From: Providencia vermicola
Lineage (GTDB): Bacteria; Pseudomonadota; Gammaproteobacteria; Enterobacterales; Enterobacteriaceae
Length of the DNA: 64,000 bases
Direction: 5' to 3'
NCBI RefSeq assembly: GCF_020381325.1
Contig: NZ_JAGSPI010000008.1
Location: 62,001-126,000, forward strand
Shown here piece by piece: positions 9,377 through 17,713 of this stretch. Position 1 is the first letter of the stretch. The number at the start of each line of letters is the position of its first letter. The position numbers were made by a program, and so were the translations under genes. The notes under the pieces are model-generated. The model was not told the DNA's origin. It saw nothing but the letters and a program-made list of their open reading frames with translations, and ran no database searches.

Positions 9377-9766
9377 CTATTTGCTGTATAAAGAATTTAA
9401 AATAATTTCAGATTGCCGATTAAAAATATAATGGCAATTATCTTGCTCATCGAAGCGGCTTTCATTGTTATGAATAAATGAATTAGCATGAGGATGTTCT
9501 TCATTTATTTTCAATGTTATACTTTCGAAAAACGCACTAGGGTTAGTATCTAGATAGAATAAGATTGAAAATAACATCCCACAGTTAATGCTACATATTC
9601 CTCTTTCGTATCGAGAAATTTGTTGTTGTGATATTTTTAATTTTTTAGCTAGATCTTTACCGCTTAGCCCTTTTTCTTTTCTAAGGTGGAATAACTCCAA
9701 ACCAATTTGCTCAGTTAGTATTTTCTGAAAATTATCTATACTGGTTTTTAACTTATTATTTTTCAT
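9377..9766 (-). CDS. MrpJ-like XRE-family regulator
   Basis: A 129-residue cytoplasmic protein with a Cro/XRE helix-turn-helix at about residues 24-60 (LRKEKGLSGKDLAKKLKIS, then QQQISRYERG), a form typical of MrpJ-family regulators linked to fimbrial operons in Proteus. MrpJ represses flagellar genes when fimbriae are made. Here it is the first gene downstream of the invertible element and is co-oriented with the pilin operon, so fimbrial phase ON would also switch on this regulator. Role in motility repression is inferred from the family. A GGTGAG lies very close upstream of the ATG. Confidence 0.8.
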   Translation of the reverse strand: MKNNKLKTSIDNFQKILTEQIGLELFHLRKEKGLSGKDLAKKLKISQQQISRYERGICSINCGMLFSILFYLDTNPSAFFESITLKINEEHPHANSFIHNNESRFDEQDNCHYIFNRQSEIILNSLYSK

Positions 9767-9856
9767 ATCTCACCAATAAAGCTTTATGTCATTTGGTTTA
9801 TACAGTTAGATTGCGCTCGCAAAGCAAACAATTTGCTTTCTTTTTGACCGATAAAC

Positions 9857-9879
9857 GCAACAAAATAAATCAAAATGTT
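9857..9879 (+). repeat. Left inverted repeat of the phase switch
   Basis: 23 bp beginning GCAACAAAAT and ending AAAATGTT. Its exact reverse complement is at 10140-10162. It also overlaps a short local palindrome CGCAACA/TGTTGCG (9856-9862 / 9876-9882). Confidence 0.9.
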
Positions 9880-10096
9880 GCGTTAAATTGGTTTTAGATA
9901 ATTTGTTTAATATATTGGAGTTGTCAGGATTAAAATCTTTAATTCGCGTGTTTTGTTAGTAAATATGGAGTCTTTATCTGGTGGATTTTATTGGTGAAAA
10001 CATCACCGTTGGTAACTTTCTGTTGTAGATAACAATTTCTTACATTAATTACTAATTATCTCTAAAATAGATAATGCAAACAGAGTTTTATGCTAT

Positions 10097-10125
10097 TTGA
10101 TTTTAGTTAGTCTCAGAATTATACT
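10097..10125 (+). promoter_or_regulatory. Sigma70-like promoter inside the invertible element (pointing away from fimbrial genes)
   Basis: TTGATT (10097-10102), 17-bp spacer, TATACT (10120-10125), near the right edge of the element and reading rightwards. In this orientation it would transcribe into the AT-rich region antisense to the recombinase side; after inversion it would drive the MrpJ-pilin operon. It is the best promoter match I found in the element, judged by eye. Confidence 0.6.
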
Positions 10126-10139
10126 TATTAGGCATTTTA

Positions 10140-10162
10140 AACATTTTGATTTATTTTGTTGC
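10140..10162 (-). repeat. Right inverted repeat of the phase switch
   Basis: 23 bp beginning AACATTTTGA and ending TTTTGTTGC, the perfect reverse complement of 9857-9879. Confidence 0.9.
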
Positions 10163-10693
10163 ATTACCATTTGATTTTAAATGATTTTTTATATAGATCA
10201 TTGATTTTTATTTATTATTTAAAATATTTTTTATATTATTCTTATTTTTTGGTTTTATTTTTATATTTAATTTTTATTTTCCTGAATTACATGGCATTCA
10301 TGAAACTAAAAACTAAAATAATTTAATTATGATTTTTTTATTTATTAAATGTCTTTATATGACACTCTAAATACGAACTGAAATGTGATTTATACGTATA
10401 TATATTGATAATGTATTGTTAAATTTATGCGGTTGACTGAATACTCATATTTTGAGTATTTAAATTATGATAGTTGGTAAAAGAAGAATAAATAAAATTA
10501 TTAACTAACCTTATTTTGGCGGGTTGAAAAATAACGTACTAATGGCTCTATTTAGTGGTATTCACATTAAACATTCATAAGAATACCTCAGTTTTATAAA
10601 ACCAATTGGTTAAATAACTGAGGTATTCTTGGTGTTTAATTCATTTTATAATATTGAACTTTGGTTTCATGTTGACACAAGTCATTAATTTGT
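10163..10693. other. AT-rich non-coding spacer with hairpins, between switch and recombinase gene
   Basis: No credible gene is seen. It is extremely AT-rich, with long T-runs at about 10200-10280 and a small hairpin AATACTCA/TGAGTATT (10440-10447 / 10453-10460). The large palindrome at 10579-10630 is listed separately. Such AT-rich DNA next to fim switches commonly hosts H-NS, IHF or Lrp sites, but none is assigned here. Confidence 0.6.
10579..10630. repeat. Large palindrome with nested palindromic loop
   Basis: Perfect 15-bp arms AAGAATACCTCAGTT (10579-10593) and its complement (10616-10630) enclose a 22-nt loop containing the palindrome AACCAATTGGTT. Further out, ATTAAACA recurs in inverted form on both sides with a small offset. 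It lies 64 bp past the recombinase stop and could terminate or fold that mRNA, but lacks a clear T-run. Confidence 0.7.
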
Positions 10694-11251
10694 CTATTGA
10701 TTAGACCAAATACCGCTAAAGCGTTTTTCATTACTTGCGGTATAAATTACAGTATGGGCAATATTTCGATGCCCTAAATAGTCTTGAATTAATCGGGTAT
10801 CTCTACCGAGGTCAGCTAATGCATACCCACATGCATGTCTTAACATGTGCGGGTGAAGCTTGACGGGAAGTCCTGCTATCTTGCCGTATTGTTCAAATAA
10901 ACGATAAATTTGATAGCGAGAGATTTGGCTCCCTTTTTGTGAGATAAACAAGCTATCTGAGCTGGACGTTTTCCAAGAGTTTCGCTCGTTCAACCACCTT
11001 TCTATTGCAGTAAACTCTTCAGGAATTATCGGTTGAACAGTGGATAAACCTCCTTTTAACCGTCTGATGTAGATTATTTTTTGTACTAAATCAATATCAG
11101 CCATTGTGATGTGAGTCAGTTCGCTAACCCTTAGACCATGTAGGAAGCTCATTAATAACAAGCAGTAGTCGCGATTGGGATATCTCCCTTGTTTGGTTGC
11201 ATTTAATAGAGCGTTAACTTCTGTGCGTGTAATAAATTTACGTTTAGTCAT
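10694..11251 (-). CDS. FimB/FimE/MrpI-type tyrosine recombinase
   Basis: A 185-residue tyrosine recombinase, the short form typical of fimbrial switch invertases (about 180-200 aa). The catalytic set is visible: R41 in HGLRVSE, K66 in RRLKGG, H135 and R138 in HMLRHACG, H161 in LGHRN and the nucleophile Y170 in VIYTAS. It inverts DNA between short inverted repeats; the 306-bp element at 9857-10162 is the obvious substrate. It reads in the same direction as the fimbrial operon and has its own upstream region. A GAG lies about 8 nt before the ATG. Confidence 0.92.
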   Translation of the reverse strand: MTKRKFITRTEVNALLNATKQGRYPNRDYCLLLMSFLHGLRVSELTHITMADIDLVQKIIYIRRLKGGLSTVQPIIPEEFTAIERWLNERNSWKTSSSDSLFISQKGSQISRYQIYRLFEQYGKIAGLPVKLHPHMLRHACGYALADLGRDTRLIQDYLGHRNIAHTVIYTASNEKRFSGIWSNQ

Positions 11252-11576
11252 TATGATCTCATTTATACCTCGTTACATTTCGCTATATACCGACAGTAAA
11301 TTAACTAAAAATAATTAATTTTTCTAAAATTAAATATAATATGTCATAAACATGCGTGATGATACCTAAATACAAGTGATTAATCATGATGACTTTTCAT
11401 ACTCTCTCACCGCGTTAAAAAGTGTAAGAAAACAGAAAGAACGGAATTCTTGAAGGATAAAATTTATTTTTCTAAAACAGGTCTCACTCACTGAAATAAA
11501 TTGATTTATGAGGGGATGTTGTTGCGTTGGTACTAAAGAGGAAGGGGATGTAAAGGGCATCTACGGGTAAAAATTT
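11252..11576. other. Intergenic region upstream of the recombinase gene
   Basis: About 325 bp without a credible gene. It should hold the recombinase promoter. I see AT-rich DNA near the recombinase start but no operator or repeat I can support. Confidence 0.5.
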
Positions 11577-11608
11577 GCCAAACAACGCCATAAATGACGC
11601 TGTTTGGC
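11577..11608 (-). terminator. Terminator of the fdoGHI operon
   Basis: GCCAAACA (11577-11584) pairs with TGTTTGGC (11601-11608), with partial inner pairing of ACGCC/GACGC. On the minus strand it is followed by AAATTTTT, 16 bp past the fdoI stop. Confidence 0.7.
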
Positions 11609-11623
11609 GGTTTTAATTTACGA

Positions 11624-12262
11624 TTATTCTTTCTTCTCTTTTTCTTCTTTTAATACTTCGCGATACCAACGAGGATGGTGTTTCCTTGCCCATCCACGCG
11701 TCACCCAGCCTTCAACCATGCTACGGATAGAGCCTTTTACCCAAAAGGCAGCATAAGCATGAACAACAACCGTAATTATCAGGGCTATTGCAGACAGTGA
11801 GTGTGCCAGTAATGCTGCTCGAATTATCGAAATTGAAAAATAATCAGCGAAATAAGGACGCCAAATAATAATTCCACTTACCGTTAGGACGATAAGGCAC
11901 AGGCTGAGAACCCAATAAATCCCTTTTTGGCCAAGGTTATAATGGCCGATATCGCCAGCTTCCTCATTACGTAATACCTTGTGAATGTTTTTAGCCCAAA
12001 TAAGGTCTTGCTTATCCACAAAGTTATATTTTAAATATCTAAAAAACATAAAGATAAATAAAAATGCCATGAGGCTACCGACAAAGGGATGCAGTATGCG
12101 AGATAACTGGGGCGTCCCTAAAATATTCATAAACCAGTTTAATGAGGGAAAAAAGAAACCTAATCCACTGAATGCCGTAAAGACAAAGGCAATGACGACT
12201 AACCAGTGATTAATTCGCTCAGATGCATTGTGGCGTAAAATTGTGTCGCTGTGTTTTTTCAT
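11624..12262 (-). CDS. fdoI: Formate dehydrogenase-O/N gamma subunit, cytochrome b556
   Basis: A 212-residue integral membrane protein with four hydrophobic segments (about residues 17-40, 50-75, 115-135 and 150-175) and conserved His residues (RHNASERINHW at the start, HPFVGS, HSLSAIALIITVVVHAY) that bind two b hemes in this family. It anchors the periplasm-facing enzyme and passes electrons to quinone. Its ATG overlaps the stop of fdoH as TGATG, so it is translationally coupled. The C-terminus is highly charged (KEEKEKKE). It is the last gene of the operon; fdhE, which follows fdoI in E. coli, is absent here. Confidence 0.93.
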   Translation of the reverse strand: MKKHSDTILRHNASERINHWLVVIAFVFTAFSGLGFFFPSLNWFMNILGTPQLSRILHPFVGSLMAFLFIFMFFRYLKYNFVDKQDLIWAKNIHKVLRNEEAGDIGHYNLGQKGIYWVLSLCLIVLTVSGIIIWRPYFADYFSISIIRAALLAHSLSAIALIITVVVHAYAAFWVKGSIRSMVEGWVTRGWARKHHPRWYREVLKEEKEKKE

Positions 12263-13200
12263 CAGTATTGCTCCTCGTTGTGCTCAGATTGTGCAGTTTG
12301 AGAAGCAGCTTCTTGTTCTTTTCGCGCTTCTTCCTCGTCTTCTTCTGTGGTGTGGTTTGGCCCGATACCAAAATAATGGAACATTGCGCCAGCAAAAGTT
12401 GCCGCAAAGCCGACAGCTGCAAGCGGTTTCCAAATTCCTTTCCAGAATTTTACCGTTTCACTGATTTCAGGATTTTCAGGGAGACCATGGTAAAGATTGG
12501 GTTTATCTGCATGGTGAAGAACGTACATCACGTGGGTTCCGCCGACACCTTGGGGGTCATAAAGCCCTGCATTTTGGTAGCCACGGGTATTCAGTTCAGA
12601 AACACGTTCTTGAGCAAGATGTTTCATATCTTCTTTGCTACCAAAATGGATAGCACCCGTTGGGCAGGTTTTTACGCACGCAGGTTCTTGACCAACTTCA
12701 ACACGATCGACACACAATGTGCATTTATAGGCGCGGTTGTCCTCTTTATTAATGCGGGGGACATCAAATGGGCAACCTGCGATACAGTAACCACACCCAA
12801 TACAGTGCTCGGATTGGAAGTCGACGATACCATTGGCGTATTGAACAATAGCGCCTTCTGCAGGGCAGGCTTTTAAGCAACCTGGGTCAGCGCAGTGCAT
12901 ACAACCATCTTTACGAATTAGCCATTCCAATTTGCCATTTTCTTCAACTTCAGAAAACCGCATAACCGTCCAAGATTTTGCCGTTAAGTCAATAGGGTTA
13001 TCATAAACACCAATATTGGTACCGACTTGATCACGAATATCGTTCCATTCAGAACAAGCCACTTGGCAGGCTTTGCAGCCAATACAGACAGTAACATCGA
13101 TCAGTTTCGCGATTTCTTCTTGATGGTTGCGCACGTGTGGTGCTGGCGTGAGGTTATTCGTTGCCGAACGGCGAATAATATTTTGAGATTGCAGTGACAT
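12262..13200 (-). CDS. fdoH: Formate dehydrogenase-O/N beta subunit, four [4Fe-4S] ferredoxin protein
   Basis: A 312-residue iron-sulfur subunit, slightly longer than E. coli FdoH (300). Ferredoxin cysteine clusters are visible: [11 protein letters not shown] near residue 39, [13 protein letters not shown] near 100, [11 protein letters not shown] near 133 and CTLCVDRV with the following CVKTC near 160-175. A single hydrophobic segment near 256-278 anchors it in the membrane. It carries electrons from the alpha-subunit molybdenum site to the cytochrome subunit. The C-terminal tail is unusually acidic and longer than usual ([14 protein letters not shown]). It is 9 bp behind fdoG. Confidence 0.93.
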   Translation of the reverse strand: MSLQSQNIIRRSATNNLTPAPHVRNHQEEIAKLIDVTVCIGCKACQVACSEWNDIRDQVGTNIGVYDNPIDLTAKSWTVMRFSEVEENGKLEWLIRKDGCMHCADPGCLKACPAEGAIVQYANGIVDFQSEHCIGCGYCIAGCPFDVPRINKEDNRAYKCTLCVDRVEVGQEPACVKTCPTGAIHFGSKEDMKHLAQERVSELNTRGYQNAGLYDPQGVGGTHVMYVLHHADKPNLYHGLPENPEISETVKFWKGIWKPLAAVGFAATFAGAMFHYFGIGPNHTTEEDEEEARKEQEAASQTAQSEHNEEQY

Positions 13201-13209
13201 AATTTCTCC

Positions 13210-16200
13210 TTACGCCTTTTCAACATTGACTAAAAACGCTTTATATTCAGGCGTGAATGCATTTGCATCACCAACTGATGGCGTCAATGTATTGGCAAGG
13301 AAACCTTTTTGTGTTGCTCCCTCAAATCCCCAGTGGCAAGGGATCCCAATGGTTTCAACCACATTACCATTAATAGTTAATGGACGAATGCGTTTGGTGA
13401 CTACGGCTTTGGCTTTAATAAAACCTCGTTTTGCACTGACTTTGACTTCATCACCTTGTTTAATGCCTTTTTGTGAGGCTAATTGTTCACCGATTTCGAT
13501 AAATTGGTCGGGCTGTGCAATGGCGTTTAATAATGAGTGCTTAGTCCAATGACGGAACAGTTCAGTAATAGAGTAAGTTGTTGCTACATAAGGAAAATCT
13601 TTTGCATTTCCTAAGTGATCCGCATCATAACTGTATAAACGAGCAACAGGGTTACGCGATACTTTTGGATGCAAAATATTGTGTTCTACTGGGGATTCAA
13701 ACGGTTCGTAGAACTCAGGAAATGGGCCGTCAGCCATTTTATCCACGGCGAATAAGCGACCGACACCCTCAGGTTGCATAATGAATGGCCCTACACCGCT
13801 GTTTGGTGGTGCATTACCAAAATCAGGGACATCAAAACCGCTCCATTGGGTACCATCCCACTTAATGAGTTGGCGTTTTTCATCCCAGGGTTTTCCACTT
13901 GGGTCGACGGAAGCTCGGTTATAGAGAACGCGGCGGTTTTGTGGCCATGCGAACGCCCAGCCTGGAGTACAGCCTAAGCCTGATGGGTCTGCATTATCGC
14001 GGTTCGCCATCTGGTTACCTTTTTCTGTCCAGCAACCAGAATAGACCCAGCAAAAACTGGCCGTTGAGCCATCGGATTTCAATTGGTGGAAACCATCAAG
14101 CTGTTGCCCTTTTTTGAACAATAACTTGCCCGCATCATCATAAATGTCCTGCATCGCTTGGCCATTCGCTTCTCTTGCCACTTCTTCGGGCTGTGGATCA
14201 TAAGGGTCAACATAATTCCAAGAGAGGTTCATTAACGGCTCAGGGCAAACACCGCCTTCTTCTTGGTATAATTGACGAAGTCGCATCAATAAGTGCCCTA
14301 GAATTTTGCCATCATGCCAGGCTTGTGCGGGGGGACGAGCGCCAGCCCAATGCCATTGTAACCAACGACCAGAGTTTGCAATCGATCCATTTTCTTCAGC
14401 AAAACAAGAAGATGGAAGGCGGAAAACTTCTGTTTGAATATCGGGGGTGGTGACGTCGTTCATCTCGCCGTGGTTTTGCCAGAAGTTTGATGATTCGGTA
14501 ACCAACGGGTCAATGATGACCAAATATTTGAGCTTCGAGAGTGCCACGCTACATTTGTTTTTATCGGGGAATGCAGCTAATGGGTTAAAACCTTGAACGA
14601 TATAGCCATTCATTTTTCCTTCAACCATCATTTGGGTTTGTGCCATGATGTCATAGCTCTTATCCCATTTAGGTAGCCAGTGGTAACCCCATTCATTGGC
14701 TGCAGTGGCATTATCACCCCAAAAGCTTTTCATTAAACTAATGAAAAAATCGGGCGTTCTTTTCCAGTAATTTACTTGGTCAGGCACGATTGAGCTTGGT
14801 GTAATTTGCGATAGGTAGGTTTGCAGTGAAGCCTGTTTTTCGTTGGGTAACGGCATATAACCCGGTAGATTCAAAGAGAGTAACCCTAAATCGCTATAAC
14901 CTTGGATGTTGGAGTGGCCTCGTAGTGCATTGACACCGCCACCAGGCATACCGACGTTACCCAGCAATAACTGGATCATACCTGCGGTACGAATAGTTTG
15001 GGCACCACCAGTGTGATGTGTCCACCCTAATGCATACAAAATGGTCGATGTTCTGTCTTTGCCAGAAGTAGAAGCAAGTTGTTCACAAATATAGATAAAG
15101 TCTTCAAGTGGCGTACCACATAAGGTTGTGACGACTTCAGGCGTATAGCGGGAAACGTGTTGCTTCAAGAGGTTCCAAACACAACGAGGATGTTGAAGTG
15201 TTTGATCCTTGAGCGCATGGCCATTTTCATCGGTTTCATAGTGCCAAGAGCTGCGGTCATACTGTTGTTTATCGTCATCAAAGCCGCTAAAAAGCCCATC
15301 ATCAAAATGATAATCTTCACGAACAATTAATGGCGCATTAGTATAAGCTGTCACATACTCATGTTGAATTTTATTATTTTCAATAAGATAGCGAATGATA
15401 CCGAGTAAAAATGCGGTATCTGAGCCCGCACGGATCGGCGAATACATATCTGCGACAGAGGCGCTGCGGTTAAAGCGTGGGTCAACAACAATGACTTTGG
15501 CATTATTTTTGATCTTGGCTTCGATAACCCATTTGAAACCGACGGGATGCGCTTCTGCTGGGTTTCCACCCATGATTAAAATGACGTTGGCGTTTTTAAT
15601 ATCAACCCAGTTGTTGGTCATTGCGCCGCGCCCAAATGTTGGAGCAAGCGCGGAAACGGTCGGGGCATGGCAAAGTCGGGCTTGGCAGTCGATAGCGAGC
15701 ATGCCTAGTGAACGGGTGAATTTATTATCGAGAATGCCAGTTTCATTGCTCGCAGCGGATGAACATAGCATCCCTGTTGTCAGCCAGCGGTTAACTTCTT
15801 GGCCTTTTTCATTATGAGTAACGAAATTCTCATCGCGGTCTTTTTTCATTAAGCGCGCAATTTTATCTATTGCCTCATCCCATGAAATACGTTCCCATTT
15901 ATCGGAGCCTGGTTTGCGATATTCTGGGTTTTTTAGGCGGTTTTCACTGTGGATATAGTCGATAAGTCCCGCCCCTTTTGGGCATAACGAGCCTCGGCTA
16001 ACAGGGTGGTCAGGATCCCCTTCAATGTGATAAATACTTTTTTCTACGTTTTTGGCGCCATCACCTAAGCTGTACATCAAAATACCGCAGCCCACGGAAC
16101 AATAGGTACAGTTGTTACGTGTTTCGACGGAACGTAATAGCTTATATTGGCGAGAACCTGCGAAAGATATATTTGGGGCAAAACCAAGTAGTGCAGCAGA

Positions 16201-16257
16201 AGTTCCTGCCATACCACCGGCACAGATTTTGAAAAAAGACCGTCGACTGACTTGCAT
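13210..16257 (-). CDS. fdoG: Formate dehydrogenase-O/N alpha subunit, cysteine form
   Basis: A 1015-residue molybdopterin oxidoreductase of exactly the family length that oxidises formate to CO2 in the periplasm. A twin-arginine signal (SRRSFFK, residues 4-10) directs Tat export. The [4Fe-4S] ligands are C50, C53, C57 and C92. The active-site residue is C196 in ARLCHAPT, encoded TGC at 15672-15670, where E. coli FdnG and FdoG have selenocysteine encoded by TGA. So the enzyme is predicted to work without selenium, or with altered kinetics. It is the first gene of fdoGHI. FdoG rather than FdnG is suggested by the N-terminal sequence but not proven. Confidence 0.93.
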   Translation of the reverse strand: MQVSRRSFFKICAGGMAGTSAALLGFAPNISFAGSRQYKLLRSVETRNNCTYCSVGCGILMYSLGDGAKNVEKSIYHIEGDPDHPVSRGSLCPKGAGLIDYIHSENRLKNPEYRKPGSDKWERISWDEAIDKIARLMKKDRDENFVTHNEKGQEVNRWLTTGMLCSSAASNETGILDNKFTRSLGMLAIDCQARLCHAPTVSALAPTFGRGAMTNNWVDIKNANVILIMGGNPAEAHPVGFKWVIEAKIKNNAKVIVVDPRFNRSASVADMYSPIRAGSDTAFLLGIIRYLIENNKIQHEYVTAYTNAPLIVREDYHFDDGLFSGFDDDKQQYDRSSWHYETDENGHALKDQTLQHPRCVWNLLKQHVSRYTPEVVTTLCGTPLEDFIYICEQLASTSGKDRTSTILYALGWTHHTGGAQTIRTAGMIQLLLGNVGMPGGGVNALRGHSNIQGYSDLGLLSLNLPGYMPLPNEKQASLQTYLSQITPSSIVPDQVNYWKRTPDFFISLMKSFWGDNATAANEWGYHWLPKWDKSYDIMAQTQMMVEGKMNGYIVQGFNPLAAFPDKNKCSVALSKLKYLVIIDPLVTESSNFWQNHGEMNDVTTPDIQTEVFRLPSSCFAEENGSIANSGRWLQWHWAGARPPAQAWHDGKILGHLLMRLRQLYQEEGGVCPEPLMNLSWNYVDPYDPQPEEVAREANGQAMQDIYDDAGKLLFKKGQQLDGFHQLKSDGSTASFCWVYSGCWTEKGNQMANRDNADPSGLGCTPGWAFAWPQNRRVLYNRASVDPSGKPWDEKRQLIKWDGTQWSGFDVPDFGNAPPNSGVGPFIMQPEGVGRLFAVDKMADGPFPEFYEPFESPVEHNILHPKVSRNPVARLYSYDADHLGNAKDFPYVATTYSITELFRHWTKHSLLNAIAQPDQFIEIGEQLASQKGIKQGDEVKVSAKRGFIKAKAVVTKRIRPLTINGNVVETIGIPCHWGFEGATQKGFLANTLTPSVGDANAFTPEYKAFLVNVEKA

Positions 16258-16722
16258 CAGCGTCTCCTTGTTAATTGATAAGAAAGCCCAAGGCTAGGTC
16301 GTTAAAAACAACCTATCCGCGGCGAATTTCATTTTTCAATCATTCAAGACAGACCTGAGCATCATGTTCGAACTCAATGTAATGAACTACTACATAAAAT
16401 GATGGGCGCTAATTATAATTACTAAAAAAAATAAATCCATAGTAACAATATGGAAACAGCTAGGCAGGAAATTGCATAACAAAAGGTGATAATACCAAAG
16501 GATAATCGAAAAATTTACGTTTTAGTGGGAAATATGACTCAGTCAGTGTTGCTGAGAAAAATATATCAATATACTCAGTTATTTTTTCAGAACTTATTGT
16601 TTTAATTCAATCATTGCACCCTCTCACAAATTTACCTCCCTAAATTCTACATAAAGGCCCTATTTGGCGTATAATCAGCAAATTGATTATTTTGTGCTAT
16701 TTCATCATTATTAATCGTCATC
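16258..16722. other. Divergent intergenic region between fdoG and the rpiR-type gene
   Basis: About 465 bp with no credible gene. It should carry the promoters of both divergent units. TATAAT-like boxes on both strands overlap at 16412-16419 (AATTATAATT), the minus-strand one with a weak -35 upstream. I did not find an FNR or NarL box that I would defend. Confidence 0.4.
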
Positions 16723-16779
16723 ATGTTGTTGGCCCCTACAGTACAAAGGGATTTTTCGGCGAAATTGGTCAGGTGGGAT

Positions 16780-17520
16780 ATGTTGGAATTTTTAAAAAAT
16801 TACGATAATTTAACGCTCAGTGAAAAAAAGGTATTAAAATACCTGAACGATAATATTGCCGATATACCTTACTTAAATATCAATGAGTTAGTCGCAAAAA
16901 CCTATGTGTCGAAAACAGTCATTATTAACTTATCGCAGAAATTAGGCTTCAGTGGTTTTAAAGAGCTTAAATTTCAAATTAATAATTATATTCTGTCCAA
17001 AAATAAAACTGAAAAAGTCACTCCCGCTTCCTACAAAAAACAACTCGAGAAAAACATTAATAAAAGTTTTACGCTGATTAATGAAGAGCAAATTAATGAC
17101 TGCGCGAATATCTTACATAAATCGCGAAATATTTTTATTGTTGCGAGGGGGACCAGTAAGGCCGTAGGGTATTATCTTGAGCACTTACTCTTTGCATTAG
17201 GTCTGCACTGTTTTTTTATTAATGACTACAATTTGTCTGATTCTTTCACTCGGCTCGTCAGCAAAGATGATACGGTGATATTTATTTCACTTTCTGGCGG
17301 AACAAAAAAGATTATTGAGACCGCTAAAATTGTCCAATTAAAAGGCGCAAATATCATTAGTATGACTGCATTCAATACGAATGAATTAACCAGTTATACT
17401 GATAACACGCTTTTTTGTTTTGCAGACAGTTACGATACTAAAAGAGATGATACTAAGTCTCGTATCGGTTTTTTTATTTTAGTTGACTTACTTATCAATG
17501 AGTTAGAAAACCTACTTTAG
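16780..17520 (+). CDS. RpiR-family transcriptional regulator with SIS domain
   Basis: A 246-residue regulator. Residues about 1-75 form the RpiR helix-turn-helix (LTLSEKKVLKYLNDN, then INELVAKTYVSKTVIINLSQKLGF), and residues about 105-230 form a SIS sugar-phosphate-binding domain (IFIVARGTSKAVG and VIFISLSGGTKKI). Such proteins sense phosphosugars. The start chosen is the ATG at 16780, with AGGTGG just upstream; an upstream in-frame ATG at 16723 would add 19 residues ahead of the domain. It directly precedes a PTS permease and lyase, so it most likely controls them in response to the imported phosphorylated substrate, through the palindromic sites at 17594-17620. Confidence 0.88.
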   Translation: MLEFLKNYDNLTLSEKKVLKYLNDNIADIPYLNINELVAKTYVSKTVIINLSQKLGFSGFKELKFQINNYILSKNKTEKVTPASYKKQLEKNINKSFTLINEEQINDCANILHKSRNIFIVARGTSKAVGYYLEHLLFALGLHCFFINDYNLSDSFTRLVSKDDTVIFISLSGGTKKIIETAKIVQLKGANIISMTAFNTNELTSYTDNTLFCFADSYDTKRDDTKSRIGFFILVDLLINELENLL

Positions 17521-17593
17521 ACGAATTTCTTAATTTACTCTTCTTATATTACCGCCTTTTTATTGTTGTTTTTAACAATAATGCCGTTTCAAA

Positions 17594-17620
17594 ATGACCT
17601 AGGTCATAAATTATGACCTA
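17594..17620. promoter_or_regulatory. Candidate RpiR operator: repeated ATGACCTA half-sites
   Basis: Perfect 14-bp palindrome ATGACCTAGGTCAT (17594-17607) followed by a further direct copy of ATGACCTA (17613-17620), 19 bp from the first. It lies about 95 bp upstream of the PTS gene and behind the RpiR gene, the expected place for the local regulator to bind. Confidence 0.55.
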
Positions 17621-17713
17621 AGATAATTTTTAAAACCAGGACATCATTTCTTTTATAAAACCCCCAAGCTAGTATGCCTTTAATTCTAATAATAGAAGTC
17701 ATAAGGAAAAAGT

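Larger units (their letters stand above)
9857..10162. promoter_or_regulatory. Invertible promoter element (fim/mrp-type phase switch)
   Basis: A 306-bp segment bounded by perfect 23-bp inverted repeats (9857-9879 and 10140-10162) with 260 bp between. It lies immediately upstream of the MrpJ-pilin operon and 531 bp from a FimB/MrpI-like recombinase gene. Size is close to E. coli fimS (about 314 bp). The repeats are AT-rich with GCAAC at the outer ends and AACATTTTG at the inner ends read inward-out. Inversion would turn the internal promoter (10097-10125) towards the operon, placing its -10 near 9894-9899 on the minus strand, about 130 bp upstream of the first gene. Confidence 0.88.

Noticed and set aside
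9886-10606. 11-bp inverted repeat AATTGGTTTTA / TAAAACCAATT as possible ends of the invertible element
   Set aside because: Much shorter than the perfect 23-bp pair at 9857-9879 and 10140-10162, and the resulting 721-bp span is unlike known fimbrial switches.
15395-15817. 140-codon open frame on the plus strand inside fdoG
   Set aside because: Fully antisense to a well-conserved gene, no ribosome-binding site or family likeness.
16258-16722. Search for FNR, NarL or ModE boxes before fdoG
   Set aside because: No match close enough to consensus by eye; not reported as a feature.
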